This document shows positions 11,121 through 22,269 of a stretch of 64,000 bases of DNA, in pieces. Each line of letters begins with the position of its first letter. The first letter of the stretch is position 1. Made by a program: the position numbers and the translations under genes. A model generated the notes under the pieces. That model worked only from the letters and a program-made list of their open reading frames with translations, was not told where the DNA came from and did no database searches. Origin of the DNA: Paramarasmius palmivorus (lineage: Eukaryota; Basidiomycota; Agaricomycetes; Agaricales; Marasmiaceae); assembly GCA_037176845.1 (NCBI GenBank), contig JAYKXP010000049.1, positions 1 through 64,000 of the forward strand, read 5' to 3'.

Positions 11121-14100
11121 TCATTGCCTTGAGGCGAACAAAGTAAGTCGGTACTCCCAAGGTCCGGATGATGTGTATAACGCTTCTCTAGCCTCGAGGC
11201 GTACCTGCTCCCTCACCGACTGACGAAATTGGTTGATCGTCGTAATCGTCGAAGTCCTGCCTTGAATAACTGCAGGTCTTGATGGAATTGTCGAGCGTAG
11301 CGTCTGATTCTCCTCCCTGAAATAGAAAAGTCTGAGTCTTGACGCATGAATGTGCCCCTTGAGAATAGCTCCGTTGAGCTCTCGTAGGACGAATGACCCT
11401 GTCTCCCTCTTCTTGTGAATGATGTATGGACCGGAATATGTCCATTCTCCTTTTCTGCCCTTGATTTCATCCAAATGTGACTCCCTGAGCCATACATACA
11501 TACCTGGCTCATAGTCGTGGAAATCGAACATGGAACCTTTCCTAGCCACCAAATTGTCGATAGCCTTCTTTCTCGTGCGCACGATCTCTTTGTTAGCGCG
11601 AGTCCACAAAGTGTCTCGTTGGCGTAACTGAAGAATCCGGATAGCTAGAAGATCTTCGTGAGTACGTACCCGGTCCCAATCGAGTGTTTGCCAGGTAGCT
11701 TCAGCAGCATCAAAAGAGAATACGGGATGAACACCGTATAGCAAGTAGTAAGGAGAATAACCAGTGGCTCTACTGGTCGTGACTCAAGACGCAAACAATG
11801 CCACTGGAAGAAACTTTGGCCATGAGCCTTTAGCATCTCCGGTGCACTTGAAGATAGCGTTTACCAAAGGCTGATGGGCTCTCTCGATAGGAGCTTGCCC
11901 TTGAGGATGATAGGCCATAGATATGACGATGGTACAGTTGTACTGCGCCTTCAACATGGCCTCTACCTCTCCCTTGAATTCGCTTCCACCGTCCATAGAA
12001 AGGACAGGGATGCATCCGAAACGTGAGACGAGTTCTTCATAAATGAACTTGGCAACCGCTGATGACTTGAGTGCTTTGAGAGCGCGAGCTTCTGTCCAAA
12101 GGATAGTCGGTTCAATAGCTTGAATGATGTACTCGTATCCACTGATGCCAGACGGCATGTGAATAGAGTCGAGATTGAAGTGTTGTAGGAGGGGGGCTTG
12201 CCAGGAAACGTGGTATGGGACTAGAGGCATATCTTGAATATACTTCTGGCACTCTATGCACGAACAGACGAAGTACGCGACCGAATCGTACATATTTGGC
12301 CAATAGAATCTGTCAAGCAATAGATTGTAAGTAGCATCACGGCCTTTATGACCGGCTTGGAGATGAGCTTGTGCCATCATCTCTCCTCACCGCTGCTCTT
12401 CCTCTACTACCAGGCGTGGAAGTCGGTTAGACTTCTTCTTGGGCGCATACCACAAACGAGAATCATGTAAAAGAAAATGTCGAGCTTGCTTTTGAAAACG
12501 GATCTTTAACTTGTGGTTGTTACACCACTCTGGAACGAAACTGTTCTCCAAGTACCGGCGAACTTCTGCCCAATGGTCTGGACCATCCTGGTCTCGAACG
12601 CCAAACATATGACCGGCTCCCGTTGAATGATCTGACCACTCTTCAACGTAGTGATGAAACTCCAAGAAAACAAAATCAACTACTTCGTCCCCAAGAAGAA
12701 AAGAATCTGCTACTTCAACAGAGGACGTTCGAACGTAGAAATCCGGTAGATTTCTGCTCAATGGGACCTCTGCTGAAATATCCAAAGACGTAAATTCATC
12801 ATTGTACAGACTCGAAAGTTGAAAAGGTATGAGCGAAATTGAAGATGAATGAAAGAAATTGAAGATGAATGAAAGAAATTGAAGATGAATGAAAGAAATT
12901 GAAGATGAATGAAAGAAATTGAAGATGAATGAAAGAAATTGAAGATGAATGAAAGAAATTGAAGATGAATGAAAGAAAGGTAGACAACCTCCACCAGACC
13001 AATCGTCGGCGGAGGCAGCTGAATGTTTGATATGAAGAGAATCCAGTGCATACCTGAACGCCTCAGTTAGAGTCGTTCTCGGAGGTGGTGTTCCAGCGTA
13101 AATTGTGTTGAGGAAAGCGTCCAAGAATGTCTCAGGATCTTCTCCCTTATGAGGAGGATCTCCTGGAGCTTCTGGACGACGAGAAAGAGCATCCTCGAGA
13201 CGATGCAATTCTGCTGGTATGTGTTGAAGTTCGAAATCGAAGAGGCGTATCCAGGCTATCCACCGGAGTGCGTTAGGTACATCATCCAATGTCCTCAGCA
13301 TCTGAGGTAACGACTTAGCGTCATGATGAAGCCTAAAGTGTAGCCCCCATATCCGATGCCGTAGTTCACGAAAAGCTCTGAATATCCCATAGAGTTCTGT
13401 CTTGGGCTGCCCGTAGTTTTGCTCTCGTTCATTGAACGTACATGATCCATAAAGCGCCGGCCGTCATTTTCCCTCTCGAACTTGGTATACCGCCCAACCT
13501 GCGCCTTTCCATGAAGAATTGACTCCAACAATGACGAGGCCCTCATCAGAGGAACGGTTCGAACGAGGTACTAGCATGGCAGCTTCATAGTCGATACGAA
13601 TGAGTACAGGTGCCGAGGTGATTCGATGAATGAGCTCTTGCATGGCATCTTGAGCTTCTCCTGTAAATAGAAAAACGTCGTCAGCAGATTCATTCTTGTG
13701 GAGGAGTTTAGTGATCGGCTTTGCAACAAGGGCAAAACCCTTAATCCATCGCCTTCCAGTCCCCGTGATCCCTAAGAACTGTCTGACTTCGGAAACGTTT
13801 TCAGGCGTCTTCCAACGTCTGACCTTCTCTACCAGATCCGGCGAGATGATCCAACCCTCAAGACTAACAATTGTCCCCACTATCTTCAACTGATATGCCA
13901 CCAAAATCGCCTTAGAACCAGACGCCATGATACCTGCACTGATCAGAGTACCAAGAAGGCGGTCTAAGTTCTGCGCGTACTCGAAAATGAAACGTCGAAT
14001 ATTAGAATTACCAGGAATGGGCTCCTCCTCGTATCGAGATCGTGAACCCTTAAGGCCACAATCGTCGATGAAGTTGGTAGCTACATCCTGGACGTACCTT

Positions 14101-14882
14101 AGAGCGTGCTCTACGCAACGCTGAAACTCTTGAACTGAATTTGTGTAACCTTGAACCAAGGTACACTGCTGTTGGGCTCCTGCTGGTGAATGGAAAGCTT
14201 GGAGAGGCCTCGACCGCACGTGTACCCATCTTGCGTCAAAACCTGAAAATAAATCAAATAAACCATAAGTAGCATAGCCGAGATAATCCTCAGCAAATTC
14301 ATTGACGTTCGGAGGAAGAGAAGAGTCTTGTATAGTTACCGTGTTAAGTTCTTCAAGATTGATCACCAAACACACCGAGCCGTTCTTCTTGAGGACAGGA
14401 AACATAGGCGATCGATAACTCGATGTTGTAGCCTCAAATTGGCCAGCCTTTTCCTCAGTGTACACCTGTTGCTTCACCTTCTCTCGTAAAGAGACAGGTA
14501 TCTGGATAGGTTTCCGCTGCCAAGGAACGTGCTCAATGGTTGGGATTTTGTAGTCGGGGTAATAGTCTCTGGAAAAGAAACCTTTTTCAGTAAAATCAAA
14601 CGCAAAAGCTTGTTCTCGTCGAAGGATGATATAAGAAATGAGATTCCGCTCATCAGTGGACAAATCTGCGCGAACCATCTCGTCTACGTTCTTCCACATT
14701 GACTCCAACCGTTCTTTGGTGATCTGATCACCGAAACGCAAAGTCTCTTGCGGTGGAGGATGTGTTGGAAGCTCAAGAAGTTCAGGAGGCAGTGATATGG
14801 TCCAAAATATAAATCGCGTATCTAGACGAATATTCTTGCCTTCAACAAGTTTTAATACACTTGATAAGGGAAACAAGAGCAC
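11121..14882 (-). pseudogene. pol: gypsy pol: reverse transcriptase, RNase H, integrase; three in-frame TGA codons
   Basis: One reading frame runs from 14882 to 11121, broken only by TGA at 13464-13466, 12387-12389 and 11784-11786. The RT has NFIDDCGLKG in place of the usual YxDD, which I recall as normal for this basidiomycete gypsy lineage, followed by a connection region (QFLGITGTGRRWIKGF). RNase H follows, then an expanded linker with a minisatellite. The integrase HHCC is HLQAGH...CSCIEC, and the DDE core residues lie in NLDSIHMP, LSMDGGSEF and GQAPIERAHQ. The C-terminal integrase domain (GEWTYSGPYIIHKK) is present and no chromodomain follows. The N-terminal part of pol lies beyond an interruption, at 16.6-17.0 kb. 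Confidence 0.8.
12841..12980 (-). repeat. 20-bp minisatellite, 7 copies, inside pol
   Basis: The unit GAAGATGAATGAAAGAAATT repeats head to tail seven times without visible error until the last two bases. It lies in the RNase H-integrase linker. The unit is not a multiple of three, so the encoded peptide cycles through all frames with a 20-residue period, yet no frame gains a stop on the minus strand. Confidence 0.95.
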
Positions 14883-16630
14883 TAGTGTGAGCCTGAGCAG
14901 CTAGTGAAAGCGGACTTAGGCTCTAACAAAGAGTAACTAGTTGTCTATATGCTTGTTCATGGATCGTATGATCAGGCTATGGTAGCTGGGGACTTAGCCA
15001 TGCATGCTAGACGTGTCTGAAAACTGTAGGACTGTCTATACTAGAAAGACGGTTGTCGTGTCATCTATAGAAATGCTATGGAATTGGCTATAGACTTCTT
15101 ATGAGGCTATACAACTGATCTGGAAGAGTTGTTGCGACTAGAGACCTTGAATAATGTCTGCGACCAAGGGGATTCGAACTTGGCACAGAATAGACGCATA
15201 GGCGTAGAGACACATTGTTGACTGACCAGTCTAGACGCTGGCAGGATATGATGGAAAGGGGATCTTCCGCTCTAGGAGGAAGCGCGCGTGTTGCAGCTTG
15301 GATTAATCCAAAGCTCTCAGCATAAGTAAAATCAATGAGATCCGAAGCTAGACGGCCGAAGATCGACTTGATAAGCAAGCAAGGTTTTAGGGTTTTACGC
15401 TAGCCGCTTACTACAAGCAAGTTACTTGCCCAGGCCATTTTGGGCTCATCGCCAAAAGGTGTAGATCTGAAACCAACCAGAGAATTATATCTCAGAGGAG
15501 AGACCGTACCTTTCCCCTGGCTAGACGAAGTGCTAGCTAGGAATGGTGATAGAATTACGCATTCTTGAACCTAAAAGAATATAGAAGAAATAGACTCTAA
15601 GGGAGGGACTCAAAGGGAAGATGTCTAGGCAGTTCCTGACGATATCCGATACCAAGGAGAGCCGTCTCCGCTCAACAGCTATGTACCATGCGGTCTAGCA
15701 AGAGTGAGTCAGCACAAGGAAGAAGGATAGTCCACCGAGCGATTTCCAACGTGGAGCTAGCCAAATATTTGGAACTGCTTTCAGGACCAAAATGCGAATA
15801 GACCCAGAATATGGACGAAAGATCATCTAAAAAGAATATTTCATTTCCTTCTTAAGTAGTTCTATACCTTGTATGGGCAGCGAGCCATCGGAATCATAGC
15901 TAGAAGTATGTATTTGTAGATTATGGGTAAATAGGACAGCTAGAGGGTATATAAGCTGGCCCATTCCGATACGAAAAGGCAAGCAAGTAGATCCCCCCAC
16001 TGTCAGATAGCACAGAGCAATCAACAACTTTGGAACTTGACTTCAGAGAATATTTAAGAATATACCCCACCTGACACAGAGTCAGTGATTTGCTACTTGT
16101 ATAGCTGTGATAAGCGTACAGTAGTCTCTTGAATAGAACGTACTGAGTTGCGTCTAGACAGGATTTGACTTGACCACCGAGGTTTGGAGTACTAGGGACT
16201 CCCACCTAAGTTGAGGTACTGAGGACAGAGGGCCTCCTTATCTATTGTAACTGAAGTATTGTGGACAGAGGGCCACCTTACTTATTGTTTTGGCACTGAG
16301 GACTGAGGGCCTCCCATTGCCATATATTGGTCATTGTTGAACTTGTTTGGAATTGATCCAGTTTGGATATTGAAGAGGCTAGCTGCACTTGGGCACTATC
16401 CTGTTGCATTTTGTTGATTTCTTTGTTTGTTGGATATGAATATACACCTTATACCTTTCTCTATACCACACACCTTTGTTGTTCGTTGGTCTAGATCAAG
16501 TACTAGAGTGTCTATAGCGATAATACATTGTTTCTTGATCTTACTACCGTGCGGAACCTTTGCCAACGCTGAGCCATCCTCGCACAAAAGAGGTTGAGTT
16601 GTGTTTTGTTGTCTCTAGACGGCCTTACAC
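14825..16630. other. ~1.8-kb noncoding interruption of gypsy pol
   Basis: Conserved pol sequence stops after FKPIPL (about 16640) and resumes at LPPELLELPTHPPP (about 14795). Nothing in between looks coding. The 8-mer TCTAGACG occurs at both ends (14821-14828 and 16614-16621), as a target duplication would, but I see no matching terminal inverted repeats and the join is not in frame. It contains a tRNA-like stretch with a B-box (GTTCGAATCC on the minus strand, near 15170) and three ~40-bp degenerate tandem units around GGACAGAGGGCC (16213-16315). It could be a SINE or MITE-like insertion, or a solo LTR. Confidence 0.45.
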
Positions 16631-17007
16631 CAATTGAACCCATTCAGCGGAATGGGCTTGAATTCTTGAGCTTGAGGATTAGGGAAATACGTCAGTACCG
16701 GTCGATACTTGCGAGTGACAGGCTTGTACTTCTGAGCTGTTGTAGCTGCATTACAAGAATATACCTGTTGATCAGGAGGCAAGAAAACTTGTCGCATCCA
16801 AGAGGAATGCTTGAGTGATGTGTCAGTAGGATATGAACTAGAAGAAGAAATGAAATAGCGATATAAGAGCGAATCATAAGCACGATTAGGAAGGATATTG
16901 AATAATGTATCAAACTCTGAGTCCATGTCGCCCTTTACTAGAGCGTCTAGCGATCTCCCAAAAACAGGGGGAGACTCGCAGGAGACCGCTTTATGCAAGC
17001 TCCTTAA
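16631..17007 (-). pseudogene. pol: N-terminal fragment of gypsy pol
   Basis: This frame follows the gag-protease stop (17004) in the -1 frame and ends with KPVTRKYRPVLTYFPNPQAQ and FKPIPL, a segment that in related elements precedes the RT domain. Downstream reading enters the noncoding interruption and stops. An overlap at a T-rich stretch (GTATTTTTATTAAGG) suggests -1 frameshifting from gag-protease. Confidence 0.55.
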
Positions 17008-19436
17008 TAAAAATACTCCTCATCCTCTACCTCTTCAACAGAGGCTTTGAACGAAATCGGATCTGGAATGGCTAGGAAGAATTGAGAAGCGTTAACTGAA
17101 GCTTTAATGCGAGGGTCCTTGGGATTGGTGATGGAAATCGAAATCGAAGGAGCTTTCTGGACGTCTGGATCTTCCCAAAGGTAGAGCTTGACATGGCCGC
17201 TCCGGTGATACTGAAGGCGAGCTCCGTACCAAACCAAGAACGGTTGTCCTAGAATGATGTCCTGTTTCTCCATCTTCTCGTGTGAAATAAAAATATGGTG
17301 AGGGAAGTCATGCCCGCCGATCCTCATAGGTGCACCAACAATAACACCTTGAAGAGGCTCTGGCTGACCATGGATGCCCTTGAGGCTCCAGTTTCTACCA
17401 CCGAAATCAACTGCGCAACCAGTACAATCTGGAAGATCGATACTGCCTACGTTCAATTCTGAACCCATATCAATCATAGCAAGGAAAGTAACACCGTTAA
17501 TGGTGATCTCTATGATCCCAGTGACCATAGCGAAAAGCTTGGTGGCCTCCGGTGACTTCAAAAGTGCTCCTGCGCACTGAGCAAGAAAGTCAGACATAAC
17601 TGAGTCTCCGACGTCCAGATCTTCCATCTTATAATGGTGAGTCTGACCTTCATCATTGACCATAGTCATGGTGACCGACGTGATACAAGTATCACTGTCA
17701 AAACGATCATTAAAAATAGTAGGTGTAGAATACTTCCCTATTTTCGTCACATACTCTCGACGAGTTCTAGTGGCGTCGGCAAACAGCTTCTGCAATGAAG
17801 GGCTGTTCCCGATGAGCTGGTAAACCAGTACCGTAACGGTCTGGTTCATAATCGAATTGAATACTGCGGTAGGATCCGACTTTTCTTGAAGATCCAACGT
17901 GAAGTGATAGCAGGGTCCTTGAGGCTTGTCGTCCTTCATCCTAACATCCTCCTTGTCCATTCCCTTAGGCGCCGTAGATGGAATCGACTGCTTCCAACCA
18001 TCCTTCCTGTTTACAGGGTTAGGCGGTACCAGAACGTCTATCTTTTTCTCAGGCTGAGGTCTTGGGGGAGTAGTCGAAGAAGATGGCGTTGGCTTGGATC
18101 AGGGTTCACTAGCCCTTTGTTTTGACTTCTCGTCCCGCTTAGCGCTACCCAAAGGGTCGAATCGGACATTCGTGTCCTTTCCAGAGCGCAGAGTGGGATC
18201 TGAAGAAAATTCCAGGTTCGCTGTTTGATATGAATTGTTGAAAAGAGGTACGCTGCTAACGAAAACTCCACAGTGATTTGTGGAGTGTGATTGATGAGGC
18301 GGAACGTCTCGCTGGAATGCAGATCTTGAGTTCTGAGCAGTGTTGATACCTGTCTGGAGTTCTCGAATGTAAGAAGAAATACCACTGTTTTGCCTGTAAG
18401 GTACACAGGGTAGGTCAGCACTGTTTGGCATAACAAAACACTCTCGTTGAGCATCATACTTTACTAGCCCTTCCGCCACTAGCTTCATCGTCTCCGGACA
18501 CTTCGAAGGGTGTAACTGGTGCGGAGGATTCTCAATGCCACACATAAAACACCTCTTCGGTCGTTGGAAACCGTCGCTCTGCTTGCTACCTCCAGGAGAC
18601 ATCTGAGACGATGACATGAGGCTCATCATCTGGGCCTGGTTGATGGTAAGTTGCTCCAACTGCTTGACTAATGAATCCAATGTTGATTCCGGTACGCCTT
18701 CCTTCTTGGTCTTTGGTTGAGTACTCGTAGCCTTCGGACTTCAGTGCTTCCTCTTACCCTCGTTATCAAGGAGAATCTCTTCATCGTCGCGCCTTTCCTG
18801 CCTCCACGGAGTGTAGAACACGCTATTGGAGTCAAAGCGTTGATACAAGTAGGTCAGAACTTCGTCCTTTGAAAGAACGTTATCCCGAGTCTTCTTGTTC
18901 GCAGGAATCTGCGTCTCCAGCCAGCGTTTCATCGCCTCCGGGAGTCCTGCTATGAAATAGTAGTCGGAATCGGCAGCGGTGATGACCTTCTTCTTGACGA
19001 GTGCAGCCGAATAAGTCTCGAACTTCCAAACGTACTCCCCGATAGACTGACGTGATGTGAACTCTCCCTTTTCATTCTGGTTTTGACAAAAAGCTTGGAA
19101 ATCTGCGAGCGTAACTGTAGGGACCTGATCGGCGGCACCGTACAGTACTATGAGCTTCTTGGTGGCAGCTGCCCATGTCTTATCCTCAACCTCGACGTCT
19201 AGCTCAGGAATATAGCGGATAGTGTCCTGAACTTCCTCGTTTGAGTAATAGTAAAGTTGATTGACTTTCTCGTTCTTGGTTAGGCCGGCAGAGTCGCCGA
19301 AGTGTCGAATTGAGTCTATGAATGCTCTGACTTGCGTTCCATCGAACGTAATAGCGAAAGGTGTACCGGGAACTGGCATGAATGGAAAGGCTGAAGATGT
19401 ATTGGAAGTGTTGGAGACGGAGGGAGGTATAGACAT
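17004..19436 (-). pseudogene. gag-pro: gypsy gag-protease, two in-frame TGA codons
   Basis: The frame runs from ATG at 19436 to TAA at 17004-17006 and is broken only by TGA at 18741-18743 and 18099-18101. Residues 1-231 are a gag capsid-like region (around FYTPWRQERRDDEE at its end). The next segment has Cys/His-rich CFMCGIENPPHQLHPSKC, a zinc-knuckle-like nucleocapsid. The last 318 codons carry a retropepsin-like fold in which the active-site triad reads DMGSEL (usually DTG/DSG); this is unusual, and I cannot tell whether it is a lineage variant or a mutation. No frameshifts are seen. Confidence 0.75.
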
Positions 19437-19753
19437 GTTGGGTGGAAAAGGAAGAGGATCGAAGTATAGGGATATGATTCAATATGGCCTCTAGCGAGGG
19501 CTTGCCTTCGTCGTTAGGGACGACAATCCTATAAAAGAGCTGGGCGTAGAGCCTCAGTACTCTGCACAGCTTCTAGCTAGTGCAAAGACGCAGCGTACAG
19601 CTTGTGGTTGTGAGTAAGGAATGGGTGGGGAATGATGTATCTTGATGAAGGTGGTTCTTCGTTGCGTCGTTCAACAGCGGAGGCAAAATCTATAATTAGA
19701 AATTAAACAGTTAGCAGTTCATGGAAAACCTGCGCCCCTGCGGTGGTCACCAC

Positions 19754-20592
19754 TGAGGAAGATAGAGTTAGTCCACTGAGGGACTATGCAGATGACGAGG
19801 TCGGAACGGCTACCCGAGTAGACGTAGATTCGAAAAATGACAAATCGAGTCGTCGTCGTAGAATGAGGATGAAAATGAAAAGATCCTGGGAACGTGTAAG
19901 ACACGAGGCGGTACCAAATGCGTCCGTCCGGTGATGATTCACCGATAAGGCCGCGAATTGAAAATAAAAGATAGAATATAAAATATACTTCATGCTTTGA
20001 CTCTTGATGTGCTCGTATGCTCTTGATGCTCTTGTGGGCTCGACTCGAGGGCTCAGAGATGAGGGAGAAAAGAAAGAAGGGAAGATGTCACATTTTTCTG
20101 ACAGCTCGTCAGGTAAGCGTCACGGTGGTCCATGTGCAGATACAAACACGCCATACAACAAAATTGATAACGATAAGATAAATAAAAGTCCATGAAAATA
20201 ATATTTTGAATCCACGTCATCGTGCATCCTCAGCCTTCGGGTGTCCACCAGACGAAATCACGCAGGCACTGCTAATGAGCTGACCAGGCCCACCCGTATC
20301 GGCGACCCCGAACCTTTACGAGGTGTGCATTAGCTGCAGGGTGGGACTGGAATTCCTTGGACTTGCTAGACGCTTCGTCGTATCGTATTGTGTGCGTGCT
20401 TGGGAATGGAAAGGAAGGTTGTAGGAGAGGAATGGAAAACCTGAGCTAAAAGAAGTATGGAGGTAAAGTAGGAGAGTCAGTAGGAATCTGGAGGTAGAAG
20501 AAAAGAATGAAATAAAATGTATAAACCCTGGTGCACCCTTGCACCATCATCGTTCTTCAAGATCTACCAGGAGTCCCAACGACTCCGTGACA
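19754..20592 (-). repeat. 5' LTR of the 11.3-kb gypsy element (839 bp)
   Basis: It is the partner of 9267-10105. The gag ATG (19436) lies 318 bp inside it on the minus strand. The sequence just inside (GTGGTGACCACCGCAGGGGC on the minus strand) is where a primer-binding site should be; I cannot assign the tRNA. Confidence 0.9.
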
Positions 20593-21400
20593 ACGTTAAA
20601 AATTGAGCTAGAAAAAAATAAAACAAAATTGGGCGTGAAATGAGATGGACTGTGTGGCAAAATCACTTGCAGCAAACTTTTCAAAAAACAGCAATAACTT
20701 AATGTATGTATATTGAAGTCAATTGTGGATGAATTTCCTTCAACCATGGATATATTCTTAACTGATTTTTAATCCTGAATTCGATTTTGAGGTTCCCCAA
20801 GCCCCCAGATCACTCCTTGCATTACTACATCCATAGTACATGTTTTCTGTAATTGTGCAAGAATTGATTAGTCTGGCATATGGATTCCTGTCATGGGATC
20901 TATCAAGGCAATTGATATTCCTGTTCTATACATAGTGAACAGTCTCTCATTCATTTTTGGTGATTTTAGGAGCAATCCCCATGCTCCAGTACAAAAAAAC
21001 CCTTAAAAATGTGTTTTTTTTATGTATTTTTTATGTAGCAACATACAGATGTATTCAAAAAATGTGCTTTCATGGTAGGAAAGTATATTTTGGGTGCCTA
21101 GACTCGATTCTGAACTCCCCTTGGTGCTGGGATGCTTCCCTGAGATGCTATTTATGTATTATTACCTGTATTACATAACTGTACAATACATTGGATTGAA
21201 CAAGGTGTTGCACATACAGGAGTGCTTGGGCAAGTATGTAGTTGTCATCTATACATTTTAGAGTGGGTTATAAACAAGTATTAGGCTATTCCAATCATTC
21301 CCTGTGATACAATATTACTGATTTCCCAAAAAAGCAAATTTGGCTGTAGTCAATCTAAAAAAATAGGTAGCCTTCCAGGATTGTAAACCCATCAAGGGGA
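20593..21400. other. gene-free AT-rich DNA
   Basis: No supported gene. By position it is probably intron or decayed 3' part of the KDZ gene, or an insertion between its body and C-terminus. Several homopolymer A/T runs are present. Confidence 0.4.
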
Positions 21401-21890
21401 CAATATCTAAGCCCTAGCTGCATCACATCCCATCCTGTAATTTTATTCCCCCAATTTTGGAGATTTTCAGTATTTTTCATATTTAAGCACCATTATCCCA
21501 TTAAACCATGTACTATTTGGTATGCCCAGGCTTGTATTTAATGTATCTAGGTCCTCCAACTTACCCCATGTCAATATCTGGCCTGTAGCCCAAGATCCAA
21601 TAGGCCATTTTCCTGAATTACCATATTTGGACTGGTTTTTTTTGCATTCCCCTGCCCCCCAATTGCAGGGGCATACTTTTAAAACATATTGGAACATATT
21701 CCCTCAAAAATGTGATTTTTATAGCCCCCCAGCATGCCCCAATAGCCCCCCAATGCATTGATTCCAGGTGGAAAATGATGAGGTAAGGGCACCTTCCATT
21801 TTGGAAAGCCAAAAGCAGAGTAGGGAGGCACCCAAATGATGTCAGGAGGTGTGGGAATATTTTTCCTGTTCAAAAAGCGCCCAAAAGTGC
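21401..21890 (-). repeat. copy 1 of a ~490-bp dispersed repeat (inverted relative to 28.3-28.8 kb)
   Basis: The reverse complement matches 28335-28838 closely, including a C-rich CCCCTGCCCCCCAATTGCAG block beside a T8 run, the CCTGAATTACCATATTTGGA block, and the GGAAGGTGCCCTTACCTCA block. The match begins abruptly at CAATATCTAA (21401). A degenerate, locally repeated tail (GTGGGAATA / GCACCCAAAA motifs) continues to about 22110. Confidence 0.85.
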
Positions 21891-22269
21891 CCAATAATGG
21901 TTTCCCAGGACCTAGGAACACTACCTTCCTTTTTGGAAAGCAAAAAGTGGAGCAGAGAGCAGCCCAGATGGTGCCAGCAGTGTGGGAATACTTTTCTTTT
22001 TAAAAAAGCACCTAAAAAGCATCCAAAAAGCACTCTATAACAGTGTGAGAGCCTGTGGGAATGTTCCTTCCAAATAAGGAAGCACCCAAAAGCAGCCTAA
22101 AATGGTATTCATATTGGTACTCGCATTTTTTAAATAAAGCACACCTTTTTACAAAAGGTATATAGCCTATAGATCCTTACACACCCCCAATATAGCTTAA
22201 AAGTACCTTTAATTAAAAAGCAAAACCCCTCTAAATCTTTAGTGTTTTTTGCAATACATGTGCTGAGTA

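Larger units (their letters stand above)
9267..20592 (-). mobile_element. 11.3-kb Ty3/gypsy LTR retrotransposon with near-identical LTRs and an extra ORF
   Basis: Two 839-bp direct repeats (9267-10105 and 19754-20592) bound gag-protease, RT, RNase H and integrase reading frames on the minus strand. The LTRs start TGAGG on the plus strand and end in ACA; I see three differences, all CpG transitions. The flanks ATGT (9263-9266) and ACGT (20593-20596) may be a 4-bp target duplication differing by one CpG transition, which is weak. The element carries five in-frame TGA codons, a 1.8-kb noncoding interruption in pol, a 20-bp minisatellite, and an intact extra ORF before its 3' LTR. It sits inside a KDZ transposase gene. 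Confidence 0.9.

Noticed and set aside
15140..15235. Functional tRNA gene on the minus strand
   Set aside because: The B-box is good but the acceptor and T-stem pairing are poor; at most a tRNA-derived repeat.
1696..18743. Selenocysteine or stop-readthrough explanation for the TGA codons
   Set aside because: Fungi of this group are not known to use selenocysteine, and CpG deamination explains the pattern more simply; it cannot be excluded from one copy.
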